Below, piece after piece: positions 50,363 through 58,874 of a DNA stretch of 64,000 nucleotides. Under the pieces are notes generated by a model. That model ran no database searches and had not been told where the DNA came from. It saw only the letters and a list, made by a program, of their open reading frames with translations. The stretch is taken from the NCBI GenBank assembly GCA_900539945.1, contig UQDV01000001.1:96543-160542 (forward strand), written 5' to 3'. A program made the translations under genes and the position numbers. How positions within the stretch are numbered: the stretch's first letter is position 1; every line of letters starts with the position of its first letter. This DNA comes from an uncultured Faecalibacterium sp. GTDB lineage: Bacteria > Bacillota > Clostridia > Oscillospirales > Ruminococcaceae.

Positions 50363-51286
50363 TCAAGCGTTGGTGTTCTGTGCCGCTTCTTCTGCGGCAC
50401 GCTGGGCGGCCTGTGCGTCGTATTCGGCGATCAGGTCGTTCAGGTCGTACTGATACCGGCTGTGGCAGAAGTGGCACACCACTTCGCAGTGGGGGTCCTC
50501 GTCCCGCATCTTCACCAGTTCCCGGCGACCCAGGCTCAGCAGCATACCCTTGGTGCGTTCCTCGCTGCAGTCGCACTGGTAGCCCACCGTGCGCTCATCC
50601 AGCACCTGCGGGGCAAAACCGGCCATAGCCAGCTCCATCATGTCCTTGGGGGTCTTGCCGGCGCGCAGCATCTCGGTAACCGAGGGCATGGCCGCGATAT
50701 TCTTTTCCAGTGTGTCGATCTCGGCATCCGTTGCGCCGGGCAGCAGCTGCAGCAGGTAGCCGCCCGCGCACAGGATGGACAAGTCCTTGTCCACCAGCAC
50801 GCCCAGGGCGCACACGGTGGGGATCTGCTCACTGGTAGCATAGTAACGGGTCAAGTCCTCGGCGATCTCGCCGGACACCAGCGGCACCTGGCCGACGGTG
50901 GGCTCCTTCTGCAGCCGGTTGTCCCGGATGACCGTGAGCACACCGCTGCGGCCCACTGCACCGCCCACGTCCAGATGGCCGTCGGCCTTCGGGGGCAGCT
51001 CCACCAATGGGTTGTCGATGCAGCCTTTGACGTTGCCCGTGCCGTCGGTGCAGGCAATGAGCACACCGGCCGGGCCGCCGCCCTGCACCCGCAGAGTGAC
51101 CTTGTCGCCGTCATCCTTGAGCATGGAGCCCATGAGTGATGCACCCGTGAGCAGGCGGCCCAATGCCGCGCTGCATGTGGCACTGGTGGTGTGCAGCTGC
51201 TCGGCACGGCGCACAAGTTCGGTGGAATCCACACCGCAGAACACGACGCCGCCGTTTTCCGACAGGCCGCGGATCAGGTTTGCCAT
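50363..51286 (-). CDS. hslO: Redox-regulated chaperone Hsp33
   Basis: 307 residues. N-terminal GGVVFCGVDSTELVRRAEQLH; C-terminal redox switch with CDCSEE (CxC) and VCHFCHSRY (CxxC), the zinc-binding cysteines. Activated by oxidation when the cysteines form disulfides. Lies 4 nt after a methyltransferase gene in the lon-ysxC operon. Ends in an Ala/Gln-rich tail. Confidence 0.97.
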   Translation of the reverse strand: MANLIRGLSENGGVVFCGVDSTELVRRAEQLHTTSATCSAALGRLLTGASLMGSMLKDDGDKVTLRVQGGGPAGVLIACTDGTGNVKGCIDNPLVELPPKADGHLDVGGAVGRSGVLTVIRDNRLQKEPTVGQVPLVSGEIAEDLTRYYATSEQIPTVCALGVLVDKDLSILCAGGYLLQLLPGATDAEIDTLEKNIAAMPSVTEMLRAGKTPKDMMELAMAGFAPQVLDERTVGYQCDCSEERTKGMLLSLGRRELVKMRDEDPHCEVVCHFCHSRYQYDLNDLIAEYDAQAAQRAAEEAAQNTNA

Positions 51287-51290
51287 AACG

Positions 51291-52040
51291 TTATCCCTCC
51301 AATTGTGTATACTGCTTGACTGCGCAGAAGAAATAGCGCTGGCTATCCTCGGTCAGGGGGCCGAAGGTCTCGCCGTCGCAGACGCTTTCCAGCGCAAAGC
51401 CGTGCTTTTCCAGCGTGGCACGGATGGTGTCCAGGTCGTAGGTGTACTCGCAGAATTCCTCGTGGAAGTGCTCACCCGTCTCGTGGTAGTCGATGTCCAC
51501 GGTGATCTCCACCTTCCGGTCGGCGGCATTGTAGTGGTTGCGCCACACACAGGAAGCGTCCTCTTCCTCAAAGGTGAATTCGTTTTCGCCCAGCACGTTC
51601 TGGTGCTTGTAGGGGGTATTCATGTCAAACAGGAACACGCCGCCCTTTTCCATAAAGAACCCGGCATTCGCAATGGCCGTGTCCAGATCCGGGATATGGT
51701 TGAAAGTGTCAAAGGTTGACACCGCCGCCCGGATGGTGCCGTACAGGTCCAGCTTCAGCAGGTCCTGCCGCAGCAGCAGCAGTCCCCCGGAAAGGCCCAG
51801 CTGCTCCGCCTTGTCCCGTACCACGCAGAGCATCTCCTCCGACTGGTCGATGCCGATCATATCGTAGCCTGCCTGGGTCAGCATCAGGGTCAGTTCCCCG
51901 GTACCGCAGCCCAAGTCCGCCAGGATGCCGTCCCGGATGCCGTGGGCTTCCAGCTGGCTGTGGATGTGGCTATAAAGGGCGTCGTAGTCGGCTTCGCCGT
52001 TGAACTCATCGTAAAAATAGGCAAATTCGTTGTACGCCAT
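51291..52040 (-). CDS. Class I SAM-dependent methyltransferase
   Basis: 249 residues. Rossmann SAM-binding motif I LADLGCGTGELTLML, motif II GIDQSEEMLCVVRDKA, post motif STFDTFNHIPD. Substrate unknown. 4-nt gaps on both sides tie it to ysxC and hslO, so an operon of ribosome assembly and stress proteins. Similar methyltransferases occur next to hslO or ysxC in other Clostridia (recalled). Confidence 0.88.
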   Translation of the reverse strand: MAYNEFAYFYDEFNGEADYDALYSHIHSQLEAHGIRDGILADLGCGTGELTLMLTQAGYDMIGIDQSEEMLCVVRDKAEQLGLSGGLLLLRQDLLKLDLYGTIRAAVSTFDTFNHIPDLDTAIANAGFFMEKGGVFLFDMNTPYKHQNVLGENEFTFEEEDASCVWRNHYNAADRKVEITVDIDYHETGEHFHEEFCEYTYDLDTIRATLEKHGFALESVCDGETFGPLTEDSQRYFFCAVKQYTQLEG

Positions 52041-52044
52041 GGTG

Positions 52045-52647
52045 TTACTCCGCTTCCTGGTCCTCGGCAGCCACAGCGGCGTTCAGCACCGCCTGCAGCT
52101 CCGGGATGCCATAGCCGTTCTCGCCGCTGGTCAGCACCACCTTCTGGCAGCCATAGGGGCGGCAGATATCCTCGAACTGTTCCAGCGTGGAGGCCAGCTG
52201 GCTCTTCTTGAGCTTGTCCGCCTTGGTCAGGGCCACCACATAGGGGATGCGGTGGTAATGCAGATACCGCAGCATCTGCAGGTCGTCGGCACTGGGGGCG
52301 TGGCGGCAGTCCAGCAGCTGCACCAGCAGGGTGTGATGCCGGGGGGCCTCAAAGTAGCTGTTGATCAGGTCATCCCAGCGTTCCCGGTCGGCGTTGCTGA
52401 CCTTGGCGTAGCCGTAGCCCGGCAGATCCACAAAATAGCAGTCATCCACCGCATAGAAGTTGATGGTGGCCGTCTTGCCCGGGGTGCTGGACACACGGGC
52501 CAGGTTTTTGCGGCCGCACAGCTTGTTGATCAGGCTGGATTTGCCCACGTTGGACCGCCCCGAAAAACTCAACTCCGGGCGGTCACTCTCGGGCAGCTGG
52601 CTGGAAATGCCGTAGCTGGCAATAAAATCAGCTTTGTTGAAGATCAT
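52045..52647 (-). CDS. ysxC: Ribosome biogenesis GTPase YsxC (EngB/YihA)
   Basis: 200 residues. GTPase motifs GRSNVGKSSLIN (G1), VDLPGYGYAKV (G3), ALTKADKLKKS (G4). Acts in 50S assembly. Directly follows lon (21-nt gap), as in Bacillus. No unusual features. Confidence 0.97.
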   Translation of the reverse strand: MIFNKADFIASYGISSQLPESDRPELSFSGRSNVGKSSLINKLCGRKNLARVSSTPGKTATINFYAVDDCYFVDLPGYGYAKVSNADRERWDDLINSYFEAPRHHTLLVQLLDCRHAPSADDLQMLRYLHYHRIPYVVALTKADKLKKSQLASTLEQFEDICRPYGCQKVVLTSGENGYGIPELQAVLNAAVAAEDQEAE

Positions 52648-52668
52648 GGGGGATTCCTTTCTGTTTTG

Positions 52669-55128
52669 TCAGCAGACCGCCCCGGTCTGGGGCTTTTCGG
52701 CAACAGGGGGCACCAGGCTCTCCCCTGCCGGGGCCTTTTTGCGGCTGCGGCTGGCCGGAGCCTTGGCCTTTTTGGCGCTCGTCGGCTTGAGCAGCGCGGC
52801 GTTCAGCACCTGGGTCAGGTTCTGCATGGGCAGGAAGGTCAAATTCTTCTTGACCTCATCGTCCACCTCGTACAGATCCGGCTCGTTGTCCTTGGGGATC
52901 AGCACCGTCTTCATGCCCTCGCGGTAGGCTGCCATGCTCTTTTCCCGGAGGCCGCCGATGGGCAGCACGTTGCCGTGCAGGGTGATCTCGCCCGTCATGG
53001 CCACATCCCCACGCACCGGCAGGCCGGACAGGCAGGACACCAGGGCGGTGGTCAGGGTGACACCGGCCGAGGGACCGTCCTTGGGCACAGCACCTTCCGG
53101 GGCGTGGATGTGCAGGTCGCACTTCTTGAGCCGCTCCGGGTCGATGCCGTATTCCAGCGCATGGACCCGCACCCAGGTGACAGCCAGCTGAGCGCTCTCC
53201 TTCATCACATCGCCCAGCGAACCGGTCACCGTGATCTTGCCGCTGCCGTTGTCGATGACCTGCACCTCAATGGGCAGGGTCTCGCCGCCCACACTGGTCC
53301 AGGCCAGACCGTTGGCGATGCCCACGGCATTGGTGCGGTTGAGAAAGTCGGGCTTGACGAAGCGGGGGCCCAGCAGATCTTCCAGCATGGAGCCGGTGAC
53401 CGACACCGTCTCCGCCTCGCCGGATGCGATCTTGCGGGCGCACTTGCGGAGCACGCTGGTAATGGTGCGTTCCAGATTGCGCACGCCGGCTTCGCGGGTG
53501 TAGCCATCAATGATGCCGTACAGGGCACTCTGGCTCAGGGTGACCTTGCCGGTCAGGCCGCAGGCCTTGAGCTGCTTGGGCAGCAGATGCTTGCGGGCAA
53601 TGTTGTATTTTTCCACGCGGGTGTAGCTGGGCAGCTCGATGACGTCCATGCGGTCGCGCAGGGGGCCGGGGATGCTGCCCAGATCGTTGGCCGTGGTGAT
53701 GAAGAGCACATGGCTCAGGTCGAACGGGATGTCCAGGAAGTGGTCGTTGAAGGTGCTGTTCTGCTCGGGGTCCAGTGCCTCCAGCAGAGCTGCCGCCGGG
53801 TCGCCCCGGAAGTCACCGGCCAGCTTGTCGATCTCGTCCAGCAGCATCAGAGGGTTCGAGCTCTTGGCGGTGATCATGGCACTGATGATCTTGCCGGGCA
53901 TGGCACCGATGTAGGTGCGGCGGTGGCCGCGGATCTCGGCTTCATCCCGCACGCCGCCCAGACTGATGCGCACATACTTGCGGCCCAGACTTTCGGCGAT
54001 GGAACGTGCAATGCTGGTCTTGCCGACGCCCGGAGGGCCGACCAGGCAGATGATCTGCGCCTTGACGTCCGGAGCCAGCTTGCGCACGGCCAGCGTTTCC
54101 AGAATGCGGTCCTTGACCTTTTTCAGGCCGTAGTGGTCGCGGTCCAGGATCTGCTGGGCACGGTTGATGTCCAGATCATCCTCGGTATAGCTGTTCCACG
54201 GCAGGTCCAGGCAGGTGTCCAGATAGGTGCGGATGACGGTGGCTTCCTGATTGGAGCCCTGCATCTTGGACAGGCGGTCCACTTCCTTGAGCAGCTTTTT
54301 CTCGCTGTCCTCGGCCAGATGCAGTGCCGTGATCTTGCGGCGGTACTCGTCGGCCTCGGCGTGGGTGTCGTCCCCCTCGCCCAGCTCATCGCTGATGACG
54401 TGCAGCTGCTCGTGCAGGTAGTAGTCGCGCTGGTTCTTGTCCATGGACTCGTTGACCTTGTCCGCGATCTCCTTCTCGATCTTCATCACCTGGCACTCGC
54501 GGCGCAGCATCTCCACAAGACGCTGCAGACGGCCCGCGAGGGTGTTCTCGTTCATCACAGCCTGCTTGTCCTCGTAGCGGAACAGCAGGTTTGCGGGCAT
54601 GTACTCGCTGAGGAACTCCGGGTCGGTACTGGACACGATGGTAAACACCACGTCCTTGGCCAGACGCGGGTTCATGCCCAGATACTCGTCAAAGCTGCTC
54701 TTCAGGGCGCGCAGCAGGGCTTCAGTCTCCACGGCGTCCTCGGTCTTGCCGACACGCACCGGGGCCGGGCGCACGGAAGCCAGCAGGAAATCGCCGGTGG
54801 TGTCCAGATCGGTGAGCTTGGCGCGGTACTTGCCCTCCACCAGAACCTTGACCAGATCATCCGAGACGCGCAGCACCTGCTTGACCTCAGCCACGACGCC
54901 GTAAGCAAACAGATCCTCCTGGGTGGGGTCACTGAGCTCCATCTCCTTCTGCGCCACAAGGAACACATTGGAGTTGTTGGCCATGGCCCATTCCACGGCG
55001 GCAATGCTCTTTTCGCGGCCCACCTCAAAGTGGACCAGATTATTCGGGAATACGACCAGCCCGCGCAGGGCGATGGCAGGCAGATGCAGTTCCCGGCGCT
55101 CTGCCTTGATCGTTACTTTTTCAGACAT
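52669..55128 (-). CDS. lon: ATP-dependent protease Lon (LonA)
   Basis: 819 residues. N-terminal substrate-binding domain ([26 protein letters not shown]), AAA+ Walker [18 protein letters not shown], and the peptidase with the catalytic serine in [12 protein letters not shown] and lysine in [14 protein letters not shown]-terminal ~30 residues are a Lys/Pro/Ala-rich extension. Starts a unit lon-ysxC-methyltransferase-hslO with its own promoter. Confidence 0.97.
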   Translation of the reverse strand: MSEKVTIKAERRELHLPAIALRGLVVFPNNLVHFEVGREKSIAAVEWAMANNSNVFLVAQKEMELSDPTQEDLFAYGVVAEVKQVLRVSDDLVKVLVEGKYRAKLTDLDTTGDFLLASVRPAPVRVGKTEDAVETEALLRALKSSFDEYLGMNPRLAKDVVFTIVSSTDPEFLSEYMPANLLFRYEDKQAVMNENTLAGRLQRLVEMLRRECQVMKIEKEIADKVNESMDKNQRDYYLHEQLHVISDELGEGDDTHAEADEYRRKITALHLAEDSEKKLLKEVDRLSKMQGSNQEATVIRTYLDTCLDLPWNSYTEDDLDINRAQQILDRDHYGLKKVKDRILETLAVRKLAPDVKAQIICLVGPPGVGKTSIARSIAESLGRKYVRISLGGVRDEAEIRGHRRTYIGAMPGKIISAMITAKSSNPLMLLDEIDKLAGDFRGDPAAALLEALDPEQNSTFNDHFLDIPFDLSHVLFITTANDLGSIPGPLRDRMDVIELPSYTRVEKYNIARKHLLPKQLKACGLTGKVTLSQSALYGIIDGYTREAGVRNLERTITSVLRKCARKIASGEAETVSVTGSMLEDLLGPRFVKPDFLNRTNAVGIANGLAWTSVGGETLPIEVQVIDNGSGKITVTGSLGDVMKESAQLAVTWVRVHALEYGIDPERLKKCDLHIHAPEGAVPKDGPSAGVTLTTALVSCLSGLPVRGDVAMTGEITLHGNVLPIGGLREKSMAAYREGMKTVLIPKDNEPDLYEVDDEVKKNLTFLPMQNLTQVLNAALLKPTSAKKAKAPASRSRKKAPAGESLVPPVAEKPQTGAVC

Positions 55129-55222
55129 GATGCAAACACCTCCCGGCTGCCGATGGATGGTTCTGTCCGGCAGCCCTGTCAGTCTGGGGTTTTCTCATAA
55201 AATCAAAATCGTTTGTTTCTTT

Positions 55223-55250
55223 ATTATACTGATTTCCGGTCAAAATGCAA
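55223..55250 (-). promoter_or_regulatory. lon promoter
   Basis: Minus strand TTGCAT (55250-55245), 16-nt spacer, TATAAT (55228-55223), ~95 bp upstream of lon. No CIRCE-type inverted repeat was seen. Confidence 0.65.
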
Positions 55251-55271
55251 CCGCTGCCGCAGTGGCGTCGG

Positions 55272-55817
55272 TTATTCGCCCCGCTTTTCGCGGGTGCTGA
55301 ACCCCAGCCGCCCCAGTGCCGGCAGCAGTGCCTTGAGGGTAATGGACGTCAGTGCGCCCATTACCAGGCCCAGCACCAGCATGACCGGCGCATAGTACAG
55401 TGACAGCGACGACGAGATGATAACGCCGGCTCCCAGCAGCTGCCCCACATTGTGGGCCAGTGCGCCGCAAACCGAAAGGATGAACCAGGTGGGCCGCACC
55501 GGCACCACATAGTACAGCACGGCCATGACCAGCAGCGACAACAGGCCGCCGCACAGCGAGAGGAACCCCGCCGTGAAGCCGGACACCAGAAAAACGAACA
55601 GTGCCTTGAGCACGTCCAGCACCAGCGCCTGCTTGACACCCATGAAGAACAGAGCGTACATTACCACGATGTTGGCAAGGCCCAGCTTCATGCCGGGCAG
55701 AAGACCCGGAATGACCAGCGAGCCTTCAATGAACGAAAGCGCCATGGCCAGCGCAAACAATAGGCCCGACAGGGCGATGTGCCGCGTCTTTTCATAGCTG
55801 CGATGATTTTTTGGCAT
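55272..55817 (-). CDS. Gx transporter family protein (heptaprenyl-diphosphate-synthase component I-like)
   Basis: 181 residues from ATG 55817, AAAGGAG upstream. Five to six membrane helices with PGMKLGLANIVVMYALFFMG and GALAHNVGQLLGAGVI; matches the Gx transporter (Hpre_diP_synt_I) family, some members of which are S components of ECF-type or quinone-linked uptake. Substrate unknown. Downstream of an ABC-F gene by 13 nt. Confidence 0.78.
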   Translation of the reverse strand: MPKNHRSYEKTRHIALSGLLFALAMALSFIEGSLVIPGLLPGMKLGLANIVVMYALFFMGVKQALVLDVLKALFVFLVSGFTAGFLSLCGGLLSLLVMAVLYYVVPVRPTWFILSVCGALAHNVGQLLGAGVIISSSLSLYYAPVMLVLGLVMGALTSITLKALLPALGRLGFSTREKRGE

Positions 55818-55830
55818 GGGAGACGCTCCT

Positions 55831-57723
55831 TTACTCTTCGGCCTGGGACTGTTCGTAGCATTCCTGCTCTTCCATGGCGGCCTCCCATGCGGCAAACAGC
55901 TCTTCCTGATGGAAACGCAGGTCGCTGAGCTCGTCGCTCTTCTGGCGCAGCAGGTCGGGGTCGTTGTATACCTCCGGGGAGTTGATCTCGTTGTCCAGCT
56001 CCACTTCCCGGGCACCGCAGGCCTCCATCTCGTCCTCGCAGGCCTTGATCTTTGCCCGCAGCTCCGCACGGCGGCGGCGCTGCTCCTTGCCATAGCCCAC
56101 CTTGGCAGGGCCGGCGTCCTTCTGGACCGCTGGGGCCGGGGTGCCACGGCCCATCAGGGCGTCGTAGCTGGGGTAAAGGGTGGCCTTGCCGTTTTCCAGA
56201 TACAAAATCGGGCAGGCCAGACTGTTCATCAGGTGGCGGTCATGGGTGACCAGCAGCAGCGTGCCGGTGTAGGCCATGAGGGCCTCGGTCAGGTTCTCGC
56301 GGGTGTAGATATCCAGATGGTTCGTGGGCTCGTCCAGGAACAGCAGGTTGGGCCGCTCCAGCACGATCTCCGCAAAGCGCAGGCGGGCCAGCTCGCCGCC
56401 GGACAGTGCCTCGCAGGGCTTGAACACCGTATCGCCCCGGAAGCCCAGCTTGGCCAGATGGCTGCGCACCTCCAGCTCAGTCATACGGGGGTACTTGTTC
56501 CAGATCACGTCGATGACCCTGCCCTGTCCCAGACGGTTCTGCTGCTGGGCAAAAATGCTGGGTCGTGCACCGGTGCCCAGACGCACCATGCCGCCGGAGG
56601 GGCGGCGCTTGCCGTCCAGCACCTGCATCAGGGTGGATTTGCCCGCGCCGTTGGGGCCGGCGATGATCAGCCGCTGGCCGCGGCACACCGTATAGGTAAA
56701 GGGCTCCAGCAGGGTGCGGTCCCCGATCTTGATGGTCAGGTTCTTGAGCATCACCAGCTCGTTCCAGGGTTCCACATCGTATTCAAAGCGGAATTTGAGC
56801 TGGTTCGTCTCGTCCTTGGGTGCCTCAGTGATCTCCAGCTTTTCCAGCTGGCGGCGGCGGCTCTGGGCCATTTTGGTGGTGGAAGCACGCACAAGATTGC
56901 GGTCCACATAATCCTGCAGCTTTTCGGCCAGTGCTACGTCGGCATCGTGCTGCTTCTGGCGCAGGGCGTCAGCGGCCTCCTTCTGCGGCAGGTAAGCCGA
57001 GAAGTTGCCCTTGTAGGTGGTCATGGTCTGGAAGGAAACCTCCCAGATCTTGGTACACACATTGTCCAGGAAATAGCGGTCGTGGCTGACCACCAGCACC
57101 GCACCGGAATAGCCCTTGAGGTAATTTTCCAGCCATTCCATGGTGGCAAAGTCCAGGTGGTTGGTGGGCTCGTCCAGGATCAGCACATCCGGCTTTTCCA
57201 GCAGCAGCTTTGCCAGACGCAGCCGGGTCAGCTCACCGCCGGAAAGCACGGCAATGTTCTTTTCCCAGGTGTCCTGCGCAAAGCCCATGCCGGACAGCAC
57301 CTTTTTGATGTTGACATCCATGTTGTAGCCGTCGGCGGCATCCACGATGTTCTGCAGTGCGTCGTGCTGGGCCAGCAGGTCGGTGTTGTCGGGCTGGGCT
57401 GCCATCTTGCGCTCCAAAACCTGCATCTGGGCCATGGCGTCCAGCACCGGCGCAAAGGTGGCGCGCATTTCGCCGTAGATGTCCAGCGTGGGGTCCAGTT
57501 TGGCGTTCTGTTCCAGGTAGCCCAGCGTCACGCCATGGGTCACGCTGAATTCCCCGTCGTAGTCCTGATATTCTCCGGTCAGGATCTTGAGGAGCGTGGT
57601 CTTGCCCGCGCCGTTCTGGCCTACGATGCCGATACGGTCCTCCCGCTCGACACTGGCCGTCACATCGTGCAGCACGACTTTTTCGCCAAAGCTCTTTCCA
57701 AGTTTTTCTAAATGTATCAGCAT
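55831..57723 (-). CDS. ABC-F family ATPase
   Basis: 630 residues, two ABC domains with Walker A GQNGAGKTTLLKILTG and GPNGAGKSTLMQVLDG, signature motifs VLSGGELTRLRLAKLLLEKP and ALSGGELARLRFAE, and no membrane segments. The interdomain linker, rich in Lys/Arg (STTKMAQSRRRQLEKL), is typical of ABC-F translation factors. The C-terminal ~90 residues form a coiled coil. Could be a ribosome-rescue/antibiotic-resistance type or a housekeeping (YdiF/Uup-like) protein. Precise subfamily not determinable. Confidence 0.9.
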   Translation of the reverse strand: MLIHLEKLGKSFGEKVVLHDVTASVEREDRIGIVGQNGAGKTTLLKILTGEYQDYDGEFSVTHGVTLGYLEQNAKLDPTLDIYGEMRATFAPVLDAMAQMQVLERKMAAQPDNTDLLAQHDALQNIVDAADGYNMDVNIKKVLSGMGFAQDTWEKNIAVLSGGELTRLRLAKLLLEKPDVLILDEPTNHLDFATMEWLENYLKGYSGAVLVVSHDRYFLDNVCTKIWEVSFQTMTTYKGNFSAYLPQKEAADALRQKQHDADVALAEKLQDYVDRNLVRASTTKMAQSRRRQLEKLEITEAPKDETNQLKFRFEYDVEPWNELVMLKNLTIKIGDRTLLEPFTYTVCRGQRLIIAGPNGAGKSTLMQVLDGKRRPSGGMVRLGTGARPSIFAQQQNRLGQGRVIDVIWNKYPRMTELEVRSHLAKLGFRGDTVFKPCEALSGGELARLRFAEIVLERPNLLFLDEPTNHLDIYTRENLTEALMAYTGTLLLVTHDRHLMNSLACPILYLENGKATLYPSYDALMGRGTPAPAVQKDAGPAKVGYGKEQRRRRAELRAKIKACEDEMEACGAREVELDNEINSPEVYNDPDLLRQKSDELSDLRFHQEELFAAWEAAMEEQECYEQSQAEE

Positions 57724-57763
57724 TGTTTCAATCCATTCTGTTCTGCTGCGGTCCCGCAGGGGC

Positions 57764-58504
57764 TCAGCACTGGTGGCGGCGGTTCTTCAGTCCCACATTG
57801 GCCAGCTCGTCCTGCTCCATGACCAGCGGATAAAGTTCTTCCAGGCTGGCGATCTCGTAGGTGGGGATCACCTTGCCCGGGTTCTCGGTGTGGTTGGGGT
57901 TGAACCAGCAGGTGTCCAGCCCGGCGTTTGCACCGCCCTGGATGTCGCTGGTCAGGCTGTCGCCCACCATCAGCACATGCTCGCGGTTCTCCACGCCCAG
58001 TGCCCGCAGGGCGGCGTCAAAGATGCGTGCACCGGGCTTCTCGCAGCCCAGCTTCTCGGAGATGAACACATCCTCCATGAAGTTGGACACGCCGCTCTCG
58101 GCCAACCGCCGGGTCTGCACCTTGTGGACGCCGTTGCTCACCACGGCCAGTGTGGCCACCTCCGACAGCTCCCGCAGCACGTCCAGCACCTCGGCGTTCA
58201 TCAGGTCCGGGTGGGTGGACAGCTGCTCCAGATAATAGCGGTTCATCTCTGCGCCGTCTCCGGCGGCGTCAATGGCTTTGAGGAAGCGGCTGAACCGCTC
58301 GTTGAGCAGCTTTTCGCGGCGGATCTGGCCTTTTTCCAGCTGACGCCACAGTTCCTCATTGATAGTGCGGTAGGTCTGCACTGTTTCGGCGTCCGGCTCG
58401 ATGCCGTAGTTCACCAGCGTTTCGGCCAGCGCCTTGCTCTCGGCGGCGTCAAAGTTGAGCAGCGTATTGTCCGCATCAAACAGGATGCAATAGTATTTTG
58501 CCAT
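57764..58504 (-). CDS. YjjG-like noncanonical pyrimidine nucleotidase (HAD)
   Basis: 246 residues. HAD motif I FDADNTLLNFD, motif II VVSNGVHKVQ, motif III/IV region EKLGCEKPGARIFDAA and VGDSLTSDIQGGANAG. YjjG-type proteins dephosphorylate noncanonical pyrimidine nucleotides. Start preceded by GAGGGGATATT. Confidence 0.86.
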   Translation of the reverse strand: MAKYYCILFDADNTLLNFDAAESKALAETLVNYGIEPDAETVQTYRTINEELWRQLEKGQIRREKLLNERFSRFLKAIDAAGDGAEMNRYYLEQLSTHPDLMNAEVLDVLRELSEVATLAVVSNGVHKVQTRRLAESGVSNFMEDVFISEKLGCEKPGARIFDAALRALGVENREHVLMVGDSLTSDIQGGANAGLDTCWFNPNHTENPGKVIPTYEIASLEELYPLVMEQDELANVGLKNRRHQC

Positions 58505-58560
58505 AATATCCCCTCATTTCCTTTTCCGGCCCGCTTTGCAGGGCGGGCATTACAACAGGG

Positions 58561-58595
58561 AGAAGCCAGCCCTGCGGTGGGCAGAGCTGGCTTCT
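58561..58595. repeat. Inverted repeat hairpin beyond the 73-residue gene
   Basis: AGAAGCCAGC (58561-58570) with GCTGGCTTCT (58586-58595), inner CTGC/GCAG extension. No clear T-tract on the minus strand, so either a weak terminator or an mRNA-stabilising hairpin. A second hairpin, GCCCGC/GCGGGC, lies at 58529-58548. Confidence 0.6.
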
Positions 58596-58597
58596 GT

Positions 58598-58819
58598 TCA
58601 TTCCGAAATCATTTCATACGCCTGTACGTCGGTTTGTTCCGGTTTGTTTTCTGAACAGGTTGTTTGGGCGGTGCAGGGAGTGGCATTGCATTTCTGCATT
58701 TCCTCCTCCAGTGCACCGTTTTCTACATTTTCCCAATCGGTATCGTAGTAATCCACGCTGCCGTCGGTCACATCTTCTGCACCGGGCAGGCCCGGCACCC
58801 GCGGCTCTTCCCAGAACAT
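58598..58819 (-). CDS. Small acidic protein of unknown function
   Basis: 73 residues from ATG 58819 with GGAGG 7 nt upstream, a good start. Composition: acidic (about 17 Asp/Glu), with DVTDGSVDYYDTDWENVENG and three cysteines in KCNATPCTAQTTC. No membrane segment, no recognised family. It is downstream of the serine-rich SGNH gene by 55 nt on the same strand, and may be in its operon. Coding status rests on the ribosome-binding site and length. Confidence 0.55.
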   Translation of the reverse strand: MFWEEPRVPGLPGAEDVTDGSVDYYDTDWENVENGALEEEMQKCNATPCTAQTTCSENKPEQTDVQAYEMISE

Positions 58820-58874
58820 CAAACCGCCTCCCTTCCCCTCAGCCTATGCGGCGCAGGGGCAAAGGGTTCTGCGC

